DNA of 64,000 nucleotides from VRUE01 sp036379955 (GTDB lineage: Bacteria; Actinomycetota; Thermoleophilia; Solirubrobacterales; 70-9), in contig DASVFR010000010.1 of NCBI GenBank assembly GCA_036379955.1, forward strand, positions 1 through 64,000. Reading direction: 5' to 3'. A program made the translations under genes and the position numbers. A model generated the notes under the pieces. That model saw only the letters and a list, made by a program, of their open reading frames with translations, searched no databases and was not told the DNA's origin. Positions within the stretch are counted from its first letter, which is position 1, and each line of letters starts with the position of its first letter. Below, piece by piece: positions 26,740 through 35,028 of this stretch.

Positions 26740-27135
26740 TCAGACGTCTTCGTCGTCGTAGCCGGAGACCTCGGCTAGCTGATCTGAGTACAGCTCCGAG
26801 GCCGCAACCGGGGGCGACTGGACCGAGAGGCAGGCGAGCTCGCCGTCGCCGTCGTTGGCGATCGCGTGGTCGGTCGCCGGTGGCACGAGGATCAGATCGC
26901 CCTCCCCCACTCGCTGCGTATCGCCCGCTACCGACATCGTGCCGGCGCCGCGCACGATCACGTAGACCTGCTCGGCCTCTTCGTGCGAGTGAAGGGTCTG
27001 CTCGGCGCCCGGCGGCAGCTCCAGCCAGGTGACCGAGAGGTTGCGCGAGCCGAGTTCGCCGGCGTCCATCAGCACGTGCGTGCGCAAACGGTGCCACTCC
27101 TCCACCGGCGCCTCTGCGAGTCGTCGTACCTGCAC
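26740..27135 (-). CDS. Cupin-domain protein
   Basis: A 131-residue single-domain cupin. The metal-binding motif 1 reads HSHEEAEQVYVIVRG and motif 2 is PPATDHAIANDGDG. Such proteins bind metal and a small ligand, often as sugar-nucleotide or regulatory enzymes, and no specific function can be assigned. The GTG at 27135 is preferred because the upstream reading is shadow sequence of leuS. It lies 35 bases downstream of leuS on the same strand and may be cotranscribed with it. Confidence 0.8.
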   Translation of the reverse strand: MQVRRLAEAPVEEWHRLRTHVLMDAGELGSRNLSVTWLELPPGAEQTLHSHEEAEQVYVIVRGAGTMSVAGDTQRVGEGDLILVPPATDHAIANDGDGELACLSVQSPPVAASELYSDQLAEVSGYDDEDV

Positions 27136-27170
27136 GGCGGCTTTGTACCAAAGAGACCCGCGTCGTCGTC

Positions 27171-29678
27171 CTACCGGACGACCAGGTTGACCAGCTTGCC
27201 CGGCACGACGACCTCCTTGACGACTTCCTTGCCGTCGAGGAAGCGCGCCACCTTCTCGCTGGCGCGGGCGAGGCGGAGCAGCTCCCCTTCGGGTGCGTCC
27301 GCGCCGGCCTCGATCCGGTCGCGCAGCTTGCCGTTGACCTGGACGACCAGGGTGACGGTGTCGCTGACCAGCAGCGCCGGGTCGGCCTCGGGCCAGGGCT
27401 GCTCCCAGACCCGGCCTCCTTCCAACCGATCCCAGATCTCCGCTCCCAGGTGCGGGGCGAAGGGGAAGACCAGCGAGGCGGCGGTCGCGGTCGCGAAGCG
27501 CACGGCGGCGGTCCCGACCGGATCCGCGTAGAGCCCGTCCTTCAGCCTGTAGGCATCGTTGACCAGCTCCATGACTGCGGCGATCGCGGTGTTGAGCTGG
27601 AATTCGCGCTGGAAGTCGCGCGTGGCCTTGTCGATCGCCCAGTGCGCCTTGGCGAGCAGCACGCGGGCCTCGCCCTCGGCCGCGGCCTGGTCCAGGTCGC
27701 CCGCCTCCCTGTCCTCGACCTCCACGCAAAGCCGCCAGAGGCGGGAGAGGAAGCGGTTGACGCCCTCCACCCCCTCGTCGGCCCAGTCGGCGTCGCGCTC
27801 GGGCGGGCCCATGAAGCAGATGTAGGTGCGGGCGGTGTCGGCGCCGTAGCGCTCGACGTACTCGGCGGGACTGACCGTGTTGCCGCGCGACTTCGACATC
27901 TTCGCCCCGTCGCGGGTGATCATCCCCTGAGCGAAGAGGTTGGCGAAGGGCTCCTGGACGTCGAGCACGCCGCAGTCGGCGAGCGCCTTGGTGAAGAAGC
28001 GCGCGTACATCAGGTGCAGGATCGCGTGCTCGACGCCGCCGATGTACTGGTCCACCGGCAGCCAGTGGTCGGCCGCAGCGCGCTCCCAGGCGGCCTCTCC
28101 GTTGCGGGGATCGAGGTAGCGGATGAAGTACCAGGAGGAGTCGACGAAGGTGTCCATCGTGTCCGTCTCGCGCCGGGCCGGGCCGCCGCAACGCGGGCAC
28201 TCGGTGGCGACCCAGTCCTCAGCGGCGGCCAACGGGCTCTTGCCCTGCGGGGCGTAGTCCTCGACCTCCGGCAGCTCGACCGGCAGCCGCTCGTCGGAGA
28301 CCGGGACGATCGCCGGCGCGCCGTCCTCACCGCAGGCGTCGCAGTAGACGACCGGGATCGGCGCCCCCCAGTAGCGCTGACGCGAGACGAGCCAGTCGCG
28401 CAGCCGGTAGTTGACGGCCGATTCGCCGCGGCCCTCGGAGGCGAGCCAGGCGACGATCTCCGCGTAGGCCTCGCGGTTGCCCTTGCCGTCGAAGCGTCCC
28501 GAGCCGGTCATCGGGCCGTCGCCGGGGTAGGGCAAGCCGGCGTCGTTCTGGGCGACCTCGGGATCCTGCCCTTCGATCACGCGGCGCACCGGCAAGTCGA
28601 AGGCCTTGGCGAAGGCGTAGTCGCGCTCGTCGTGGCCGGGCACGGCCATGATCGCGCCGGTGCCGTACTCCATCAGCACGTAGTCGGCGACGAACATCGG
28701 GATCTCCTCGCCGTTGACCGGGTTGACGACGCTGCGGCCGAGTGGCACGCCGGTCTTCTCGCGGTCCTCGGCGCCGCGCTCCTCGGCCGACTCGCGGGCG
28801 GCGCGGTCGACGTACTCGCGCACCGCCCCCTCCGCGGGGGTGCCGGCGACGAGGCGCTCGAGCTCGGGGTGCTCGGGGGCGAGGACGAAGAAGGTCGCGC
28901 CGAAGAGCGTGTCGGGACGAGTGGTGAAGACCGGGAAGTCGAGGCCGACTTCCTCGCAGCGGAAGGTGACTTCGGCGCCCTCGGAGCGGCCGATCCAGTT
29001 GCGCTGCATCGTGATCACGTGCTCGGGCCAGGACTCGAGCAGCTCGAAGTCGGCGAGCAGGCGCTCGGCGTAGTCGGTGATCCTGAAGAACCACTGCTCG
29101 AGCTTGCGCTGCACGACCTCGGTGCCGCAGCGCTCGCAGCGGCCGTCGACGACCTGCTCGTTGGCGAGCACGGTGGCGTCCTTCGGGCACCACTGGACGG
29201 GCGCCTCGGCGCGGTAGGCGAGCCCGCGCTCGAAGAGGCGCAGGAAGATCCACTGGGTCCAGCGGTAGTACTCGGGGGTGTGGGTCGCGAGCTCGCGCGA
29301 CCAGTCGATCGAGATGCCCCACTCGCGGAACTGGCGCTGGAAGGAGGCGATCGATCTCTCCGTCGCGACCCGCGGCGGCTCACCGGTTTTGATCGCGTTG
29401 TTCTCGGCCGGCAGGCCGAAGGAGTCGTAGCCCATCGGGTGGATCACCTCGAAGCCATGGCGGCGGCGGAAGTGGGCGATCGCGTCGCCGACCGCGTAGC
29501 ACTTGAGGTGCCCGACGTGGGGTTCGCCCGAGGGGTAGGGCAGCATCTCGAGCACGTAGGACTTGGGCTTCGAGTTGTCGAAGCCGGGCTGACCCGGGTT
29601 GGCGACCTCCCAGGTCTTCTCCTCAGCCCATACCTGCTGCCACTTCTTCTCTATCGCCTTCGGGTCGTAGCCGGCCAT
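27171..29678 (-). CDS. leuS: Leucyl-tRNA synthetase
   Basis: Charges tRNA-Leu. The 835-residue class I enzyme has the HIGH-type motif PYPSGEPHVGHLK, the CP1 editing domain with TTRPDTLFGATFFVLAPEHP, zinc-site cysteines (CERCGTEV), and KMSKS in AKMSKSRGNTVSP. The C-terminal anticodon-binding region ends in VNGKLRD and a terminal LVNLVVR. Length and order match bacterial LeuRS. Two hairpin repeats fill the gap upstream, and no T-box leader is visible. Confidence 0.97.
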   Translation of the reverse strand: MAGYDPKAIEKKWQQVWAEEKTWEVANPGQPGFDNSKPKSYVLEMLPYPSGEPHVGHLKCYAVGDAIAHFRRRHGFEVIHPMGYDSFGLPAENNAIKTGEPPRVATERSIASFQRQFREWGISIDWSRELATHTPEYYRWTQWIFLRLFERGLAYRAEAPVQWCPKDATVLANEQVVDGRCERCGTEVVQRKLEQWFFRITDYAERLLADFELLESWPEHVITMQRNWIGRSEGAEVTFRCEEVGLDFPVFTTRPDTLFGATFFVLAPEHPELERLVAGTPAEGAVREYVDRAARESAEERGAEDREKTGVPLGRSVVNPVNGEEIPMFVADYVLMEYGTGAIMAVPGHDERDYAFAKAFDLPVRRVIEGQDPEVAQNDAGLPYPGDGPMTGSGRFDGKGNREAYAEIVAWLASEGRGESAVNYRLRDWLVSRQRYWGAPIPVVYCDACGEDGAPAIVPVSDERLPVELPEVEDYAPQGKSPLAAAEDWVATECPRCGGPARRETDTMDTFVDSSWYFIRYLDPRNGEAAWERAAADHWLPVDQYIGGVEHAILHLMYARFFTKALADCGVLDVQEPFANLFAQGMITRDGAKMSKSRGNTVSPAEYVERYGADTARTYICFMGPPERDADWADEGVEGVNRFLSRLWRLCVEVEDREAGDLDQAAAEGEARVLLAKAHWAIDKATRDFQREFQLNTAIAAVMELVNDAYRLKDGLYADPVGTAAVRFATATAASLVFPFAPHLGAEIWDRLEGGRVWEQPWPEADPALLVSDTVTLVVQVNGKLRDRIEAGADAPEGELLRLARASEKVARFLDGKEVVKEVVVPGKLVNLVVR

Positions 29679-29705
29679 GGGCGCCGATCTTATGAGGGTC
29701 TGTCG

Positions 29706-29854
29706 CGCGCGGGTCCTGTCGTCGGGGTGGGGGTGTCCGGCTTCGCGCTGGGTTTTTCGCCAGAAGCGCGATGACGTTCGCTTGCAACGTCACTTGGGCG
29801 AAAAACAAGACGCCGCGCTGCGCCGGACACCCCCACCCCGACGCCACCCGCGCG
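29706..29854. repeat. Hairpin repeat, family C (upstream of leuS)
   Basis: A 149-base imperfect hairpin bounded by CGCGCGGGT and ACCCGCGCG. The arms contain GGGGTGGGGGTGTCCGG, an internal loop, then TTTTTCGCC / GGCGAAAAA. A small inner stem TGACGTT / AACGTCA fills the loop. It is nearly identical to 63412-63558 outside that inner loop, and shares its ends CGCGGGTCCTGTCGYCG and CGRCGCCACCCGCG with 18142-18232. Confidence 0.9.
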
Positions 29855-29964
29855 AGACGCGCTCTCAGATGGCGAAAAAGCTTCCCGACGAGCCGCGGCG
29901 GCGCCCTCGCTCAGAAGCTTTGGCCCCACGCACAAGACGCTGTCCATCAGTCGGAGCCGTCTCT

Positions 29965-30053
29965 CCCGCGGGTGGCGCCGTAGGGGGAACCGCCCTGAGG
30001 ACGCTTTAGCGACCGGAAGGGCGGTGGGTCCCTGCGGCGACAGGACCCGCGGG
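29965..30053. repeat. Hairpin repeat, family C (inverted copy of 18142-18232)
   Basis: An 89-base palindrome that reads, on the minus strand, almost the same as 18142-18232. It has one base fewer in each inner arm (CCGCCCTT and CAGGGCGG instead of CCGCCCCTT and CAGGGGCGG), so the stem is kept. It ends 14 bases before the SpoIIM-like gene's stop codon. Confidence 0.9.
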
Positions 30054-30067
30054 CAGTAGAGCCCCCG

Positions 30068-30793
30068 TCATGCGACGGGCGAGAGAGCTTTCAAGATGTG
30101 GGGCCAGACGTAGACCTCGGTGGTCGCCGCGATGAGGAGCACGGGTATTGCGATAAGGACGGTGACGAGGGTGGCTGCCAGCAACTGGCTCCACTCGCCC
30201 TTGCGGCTGGCGATCAGCCAGGCGGCGAGCGGCAGGAAGAGCGCGGTCAGCTCGGGGATCGCGTGCGGCAGGACGCTGAGCAGGAGCAGGCCGATCGGCA
30301 TGTGCAGCTGGTAGGCGATGGTCGAGCCCTGGAAGCCGAGGTAGAGCGCCTGGGTCGAGAGCGAGAAGAGAGTGACGGCGCAGACGAAGAGGATCGCCAG
30401 CTCGCCCGCCTTGACGTGGACCCAGCGCGAGAGGCCGGTGCGCTGGGCGGCGGCGAGCGGCATCGAGGCGCCGGCGATGAAGCCCGCGACGCAGGCCGTC
30501 GCGTGCAAAGCGAGGACCAGGGAGTTGCGGTAGAGGATCGGCAACAGGTCGCCCGGTTCCGAGGGTTCCGTCAGGCCGGGCAGGTGAATCGGCGTGATGT
30601 CGGGCGTCAGCAGGCTGGCGACCCCCCAGACCGCGGCCAGCAGGGCGAGGGCGATCGCCAGGCTGAGCGCCGCCCAGCCGCGCAGGACCTTCCAGCTCCC
30701 CCCGCTCCAATCATCGAGCGCCGCCCGCGTGTCGCGCATCCCATGCGAGAAGACGTGTTGATTGGCCGATACGGGCTCTTCGGCAGCGTTCAT
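30068..30793 (-). CDS. SpoIIM-like (DUF95) membrane protein
   Basis: A 241-residue integral membrane protein with about five hydrophobic segments and the stage II sporulation protein M (DUF95) pattern: YRNSLVLALHATACVAGFIAG, then a membrane pair ending LPHAIPELTALFLPLAAWL. In spore formers SpoIIM acts in engulfment. In non-sporulating actinobacteria this family is common and its role is unknown. It lies between tRNA-Ala and the hairpin cluster. Confidence 0.8.
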   Translation of the reverse strand: MNAAEEPVSANQHVFSHGMRDTRAALDDWSGGSWKVLRGWAALSLAIALALLAAVWGVASLLTPDITPIHLPGLTEPSEPGDLLPILYRNSLVLALHATACVAGFIAGASMPLAAAQRTGLSRWVHVKAGELAILFVCAVTLFSLSTQALYLGFQGSTIAYQLHMPIGLLLLSVLPHAIPELTALFLPLAAWLIASRKGEWSQLLAATLVTVLIAIPVLLIAATTEVYVWPHILKALSPVA

Positions 30794-30832
30794 CGCTAGC
30801 TCATCGGCAGAGCCTTGCCAGGAATTGAGAGG

Positions 30833-30905
30833 TGGAGCTGAGGGGGCTCGAACCCCTGACCTTCGCGCTGCCAGCGCGACGCTCTTCCAGCTGAGCTACA
30901 GCCCC
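30833..30905 (-). tRNA. tRNA-Ala (anticodon GGC)
   Basis: The minus strand folds as a normal 73-base tRNA. The acceptor stem is GGGGCTG / CAGCTCC with discriminator A, the D arm is AGCTCAGCTGGAAGAGC, the anticodon stem is CGCGC / GCGCG around the loop CTGGCAG, and the T arm carries GGTTCGAGCC. The anticodon GGC reads Ala codons GCC and GCU. CCA is not encoded at the 3' end. Confidence 0.95.
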
Positions 30906-30949
30906 ACGGAGACCTGCGATTTCCCTGCGAGTTTAGCGGCGCAAGCCGC

Positions 30950-32140
30950 TCACACGCCGGCGGGCTCGACCACGCGGAACTCGATGCCGGCGCCCTGGAG
31001 GCGAGCCAGCAGCGCGTCGCCCATCGCCTGCGCGGTGGTCACCTGGCCCGCCGTCTCGGGCAGCTCGTCGAAGGCCAGGCAGAGGGCGGAGTGGGCGAGC
31101 ATCTTGGCCGTCTCCCCGTAGCCGGGGTCGCCGCCCGAGACCTCGGTCACGACTCGCTCTCCCCCGCCCTCGCCGACGAAGGTCACCTTGAACCAGCTCT
31201 GCGCCCGCACAGCTTCGCTCGGCCCCTCCCCCGGCGATTTGAAGCGCAGCATCAGCTTGCGAGTTGGCGAGAAGGGCGCGAGCAGCGCTGCGGCGCCGAC
31301 CCCTGCCCCGCCGCCGGCGAGCGCGTAGAGGTGGCTGACGACGATGTTGTGGCCGTAGGAGAAGTCGGGGCCGTAGCGGTCGAGCGCGGCGGCCGAGCGG
31401 CGCACGATCGGCCCGTCGATGGTCGGGAAGGGCGCCGTCCAGCCGCCGAGCCCCGCATCGCGGCGAAGCCGCGCCGGTGCCGAGTGGACCTTCCGTCCCG
31501 GGGGGCGCTGCTCCACCCGGCGCCGCTGCCGCGCCGCGGCCATCGTCTGCCGCCCGCGCGCGAAGGCGTTGATCGCCGAGTGGTAGGTGCCGCCCGAGAA
31601 CTGACCGCCGATCCGCACGTAGCCGTTGACGATCAGCGGCACGCCCTCGGGGAGGTGCTTGACGGTGAAGTAGGCGCCGAGGTCGTGCGGGATCGAGTCG
31701 AAGCCGCAGCAGTGCACGAGGCGCGCGCCGCTCTCCCGGGCCCGCTCGTGGTAGCCGAGCCAGATGCGGTCGACGAACTCCGGCTCGCCGGTGAGATCGA
31801 CGTAGTCGGTTCCCACCGCCGCGCAGGCAGCGACCAGCGGCTCTCCGTAGAGCGCGTAGGGCCCGACCGTGGTGGCGATCGCCTTCGCCGCCGCCGCGAC
31901 CCGCGTCAGCGCCGTGGAGTCGGAGGCGTCGGCCTCGAGCAGGTCGGGTGTCCCAACCCCTTCGCCGAGGATCTCGTCAAGCTCGGCGCGCACCCTCTCC
32001 AGCTTCCCTCGGTTGCGCCCGACCAGCGCCCAGCGCAGGCCCGCCGGCCCGTTCGCCGCCAGATAGCGAGCCGTCAACTCACCGGTGAACCCGGTGGCGC
32101 CAAAGAGCGCCAGGTCGTATTGCCGTGCCGCGGCCTCCAC
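30950..32140 (-). CDS. Saccharopine dehydrogenase-like / trans-acting enoyl reductase family protein
   Basis: A 396-residue Rossmann-fold oxidoreductase. The NAD(P)-binding site is near the N-terminus (LALFGATGFTGELTARYLA), followed by ALVGRNRGKL and VGPYALYGEPLVAACAAVGTDYVDLTGE. These are hallmarks of the family that includes mycobacterial trans-acting enoyl reductases for complex lipids. The substrate is not known here. A GTG at 32140 is chosen because the longer reading runs antisense through the divergent neighbour. It starts 70 bases from that divergent gene. Confidence 0.85.
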   Translation of the reverse strand: MEAAARQYDLALFGATGFTGELTARYLAANGPAGLRWALVGRNRGKLERVRAELDEILGEGVGTPDLLEADASDSTALTRVAAAAKAIATTVGPYALYGEPLVAACAAVGTDYVDLTGEPEFVDRIWLGYHERARESGARLVHCCGFDSIPHDLGAYFTVKHLPEGVPLIVNGYVRIGGQFSGGTYHSAINAFARGRQTMAAARQRRRVEQRPPGRKVHSAPARLRRDAGLGGWTAPFPTIDGPIVRRSAAALDRYGPDFSYGHNIVVSHLYALAGGGAGVGAAALLAPFSPTRKLMLRFKSPGEGPSEAVRAQSWFKVTFVGEGGGERVVTEVSGGDPGYGETAKMLAHSALCLAFDELPETAGQVTTAQAMGDALLARLQGAGIEFRVVEPAGV

Positions 32141-32210
32141 GTCGGCGCATTCTGCCTCAGGCGCCCGCCACTTGCACTTCGTACCTGGAGGATTACGATG
32201 GAATACCTCA

Positions 32211-32873
32211 ATGGCCGACGCTCCCGAACTGCCGCCGGACAGTCTCGAGCGGTACGTCCTGGACACGATCAAGGGGGCCTTCAAGTCACGCGAGGTGCTG
32301 GAAGCCGAGCGCCCCGACGACGTGCCGCCCTTCGACGACGACCGCGCGATGTTGCAGAACTGGGCGACGCTGATCGGGCGCCAGGGCAGGCTGATCGCCC
32401 ACCTCTCGGTGGTCCCGGAGACGAGGACGGAGCTGCTCGAGCGGATGCCGGACATGCTCAACCGAGCGCCGGCGTGGATGAACGCCCACATGGAAGGCGT
32501 CGAAGAGATGACCCTGAAGCTCTTCATGCAGGGCATCGCGCAGACGATGGCCGAACACCGCAAGGCGATCGAACGCGTGGTCGAGGAGCAGGTCGCCGAG
32601 CCCGATGAGATCGAAGAGGCGCTCGCCGGAGCGCCCGTGCCCGCGGCGAGCGACGAAGAAGACCGCAGCGACCTGATGCAGGGCGTCGGCCTGGCGATGA
32701 CCGCCCACACGAAGGCCCTGGTCGACATCGCCTACGACCTCGAACGGCAGGTGCGCAGCTTCCTCAAGGCGGGGATCGAGCAGATCGAGGAGGACGAGGA
32801 GGACGAGGAGGACTGGGACGAGGAGGGGGAGGAGTGGGACGAGGATGAGGACGACGAGGACTGGGACGACTGA
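32211..32873 (+). CDS. Acidic protein of unknown function
   Basis: A 220-residue protein with a helical body and a terminal stretch of about 28 residues made almost only of Glu, Asp, Gly and Trp. I do not recognise the body. The ATG at 32211 is the only in-frame start, but the strong Shine-Dalgarno GGAGG (32187-32191) is 19 bases away. Its optimal target would be an ATG at 32198 in another frame. GC-rich third positions support the chosen frame. It is divergent from the enoyl-reductase-like gene. Confidence 0.7.
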   Translation: MADAPELPPDSLERYVLDTIKGAFKSREVLEAERPDDVPPFDDDRAMLQNWATLIGRQGRLIAHLSVVPETRTELLERMPDMLNRAPAWMNAHMEGVEEMTLKLFMQGIAQTMAEHRKAIERVVEEQVAEPDEIEEALAGAPVPAASDEEDRSDLMQGVGLAMTAHTKALVDIAYDLERQVRSFLKAGIEQIEEDEEDEEDWDEEGEEWDEDEDDEDWDD

Positions 32874-32893
32874 GGCCGGGTAAGGTCCTCGGA

Positions 32894-33268
32894 GTGCCCG
32901 ACTCTCCCTCTCAGCTGATCGACGCGAGGATCGAGGAACTGGGCGACTGGCGCGGCGAGACGCTCGCCCGGATCCGCGCCCTCGTCAAGCAGGCCGACCC
33001 CGACGTCGTCGAGGAGTGGAAATGGCGGGGCGTCCCGACCTGGTACCACGACGGAATCCTCTGCACCGGCGAGACGTACAAGAGCCAGGTGAAGATGACC
33101 TTCGCCAAGGGCGCCTCGCTCGACGACCCCGCCGGCCTCTTCAACTCCAGCCTCGAGGGGAACGTCAGGCGTGCGATCGACTTCCACGAGGGCGAGGAGA
33201 TCGACGAGGAGGCATTGCGGGAGCTTATTCGCGCCGCCGTGGCGCTGAACGAGTCTTCCGCTCGCTGA
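32894..33268 (+). CDS. DUF1801 (YdhG-like) protein
   Basis: A 124-residue soluble protein with the DUF1801 pattern: a helical N-terminus, EEWKWRGVPTWYHDGILCTG and the strand VKMTFAKGASLDDPAGLFN, ending in helix EALRELIRAAV. The family has an alpha-beta fold of unknown role. The GTG start lies 20 bases downstream of the acidic protein's stop, so the two are probably cotranscribed. Confidence 0.85.
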   Translation: MPDSPSQLIDARIEELGDWRGETLARIRALVKQADPDVVEEWKWRGVPTWYHDGILCTGETYKSQVKMTFAKGASLDDPAGLFNSSLEGNVRRAIDFHEGEEIDEEALRELIRAAVALNESSAR

Positions 33269-33323
33269 CCGCATCGAGGGGCCTGTCGTCTCCGCCGGCG
33301 GGCGACCCTATTCTTGCCGGCCC

Positions 33324-34991
33324 TTGTACGACGCCTCTCAGCACCCGATCGGCGGCGGGGCACGCGCCCGATCGCTTCCGGAATGGCCCAGCGCCAGACC
33401 TCTCCGCTCGTGGCAGGAGGAGGCGACCGAGGCCGTGCGGGCGCACTCGGCCACCAGCTTCCTGGCCTCGGCTACGCCGGCCGCCGGCAAGACCACCTTC
33501 GGCCTGCACATCGCCCATCGAATGCTGAGCGCCGGGTTCGTCTCGCGCGTCGTCGTGGCCGCTCCCACCACCCACATCTGCCGCCAGTGGGCTGCCGATG
33601 CGGGCCGCTACGGCATCGACCTCGAGCCGAACAGGCCAAACTCCGACGGGCCGGAGTCGGCCGACTTCCACGGCGTCGCCGTCACCTACCAGACGATCGC
33701 GGCCGGGCCGGATACGCACCGGCTGACCGCCGGTCGCCGGTCGACCCTGCTGATCGCCGACGAGCCGCACCACATGGGCGATCAGGCCGCCTGGGGCCTG
33801 CAGACCCGCAGGGCCTTTAACGACGCCCGCTTCCGGCTGCTTCTCTCGGGCACGCCCTTCCGCTCCGACAACTCGGCGATTCCCTGGGTCGACTACGACG
33901 AGGACGGGCTCAGCCAGGCCGACTACGTCTACGGCTATCCCCAGGCGTTGGTCGACCGGGTGTGTCGCCCGATTGCCTTTCTGCCGTACGACGGCGAGAT
34001 GGAGTGGCTCTCGGACGGCCGGCTGCGCAGCGCCGACTTCGACCTCGTCCTGCCGGCGGCGGAGGCGGCTCGGCGCCTGCGGACGGCGCTCAGCCCGGAC
34101 GGCGAATGGATGGGAGAGGTGCTGCGCGACGGCGACGCCAAGCTGAGCGAGGTGCGCGCCGACGGGCACCCTGACGCGGGCGGCCTGGTCATCGCCTCCG
34201 ATCAGGATCACGCACGGGCGATCGCGGCGCGGCTCGAGTCGGTCTCGCGAGAGCACCCCGAGCTGGTGATGAGCGACGAGCCCGACGCCAGCCGGCGCAT
34301 CGCCGAGTTCGCCCGCTCCGATCGACGCTGGCTGGTCTCGGTCCTGATGGTCTCGGAGGGCGTCGACATCCCCCGCCTGCGGGTCGGGGTCTATGCGACG
34401 GCGGCCCGGACCGAGCTCTTCTTCCGCCAGGTGGTCGGTCGCTTCATCCGGACCACCCCGGGGCCGCGCCGTCAGATGAGCTACCTCCTGATGCCGGCCG
34501 ACCCGCGGCTGAAGGCGCTTGCGCACGAGATCGAGCTGGAGCGCCGCCACGCGCTCGACCTCGCGCCGGACGCCGAGGAGGACGAGGGCGAAGAGATGGA
34601 CGACCTCGACCAGCAGCGCGAGCCGGGCGACGGATTCGCCGCCCTGAGCTCGGGCGACGCCGAGCTGGACGAGGCGATCATGAGCGGGACCGCGCTCCAG
34701 CTCTTCCCGACCGATGACCCCGAGCCGGCGAAGAAGGCAGCTGGCCTGACCGGGCCAGAAGCCGCGTCGGAGGACCCCGAGCCCGAGCGGGAGTCGGCCT
34801 ACGCGACCCGGGAGCGGCTGCGCGCCGAGCGCAGGCGCCTAGTCGCCGACGTTTCGCGTCGCACCAACAAGTCGCACCGGGAGGTCCAGGCCCGCATCAA
34901 TCGCGCCACCCGGGCCCGTTCGGTCGCCAGCGCCACCATCGAGCAGCTCGAGCGCGGCAACGCGATGCTGCGCCGCGAGCTGCGCCGGTGA
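33324..34991 (+). CDS. Superfamily II DEAD/DEAH-type helicase (orphan)
   Basis: A 555-residue SF2 ATPase. Motif I is SATPAAGKTTF, motif II ADEPHHMGD, motif III LLSGTPFRSD, and motif VI FFRQVVGRFIR. The C-terminal 150 residues are charged, with an acidic stretch EEDEGEEMDDLD and a basic helical end. It resembles the helicase module of restriction enzymes and phage or plasmid helicases, but no nuclease domain or partner gene is present. It starts with TTG. Its role could lie in DNA repair or defence; neither is shown. Confidence 0.82.
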   Translation: MYDASQHPIGGGARARSLPEWPSARPLRSWQEEATEAVRAHSATSFLASATPAAGKTTFGLHIAHRMLSAGFVSRVVVAAPTTHICRQWAADAGRYGIDLEPNRPNSDGPESADFHGVAVTYQTIAAGPDTHRLTAGRRSTLLIADEPHHMGDQAAWGLQTRRAFNDARFRLLLSGTPFRSDNSAIPWVDYDEDGLSQADYVYGYPQALVDRVCRPIAFLPYDGEMEWLSDGRLRSADFDLVLPAAEAARRLRTALSPDGEWMGEVLRDGDAKLSEVRADGHPDAGGLVIASDQDHARAIAARLESVSREHPELVMSDEPDASRRIAEFARSDRRWLVSVLMVSEGVDIPRLRVGVYATAARTELFFRQVVGRFIRTTPGPRRQMSYLLMPADPRLKALAHEIELERRHALDLAPDAEEDEGEEMDDLDQQREPGDGFAALSSGDAELDEAIMSGTALQLFPTDDPEPAKKAAGLTGPEAASEDPEPERESAYATRERLRAERRRLVADVSRRTNKSHREVQARINRATRARSVASATIEQLERGNAMLRRELRR

Positions 34992-35028
34992 GGTCGGCTT
35001 CGGGTCATCGACAGATACCAGTAGCGCC

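Larger units (their letters stand above)
29679..30067. other. 389-base gene-free gap holding two hairpin repeats
   Basis: The only stretch of more than 300 bases without a gene. Two inverted repeats (29706-29854 and 29965-30053) occupy most of it, separated by about 110 bases. That spacer includes AAAGCTTC and AGAAGCTTT, themselves inverted over about 30 bases. A short open frame begins at an ATG there, but it resembles no known protein. Confidence 0.8.

Noticed and set aside
27450..29774. 774-residue open frame opposite leuS
   Set aside because: A shadow of the leuS coding frame; low complexity and no motif.
29679..29860. T-box leader for leuS
   Set aside because: No AGGGTGGNACCGCG-type sequence or specifier loop; the space is taken by a family C hairpin.
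29679..30067. Small gene on the plus strand between the two hairpins near 29870
   Set aside because: A short frame beginning MAKKLPDEP runs directly into the next palindrome, has no ribosome-binding site and no similarity I recognise.
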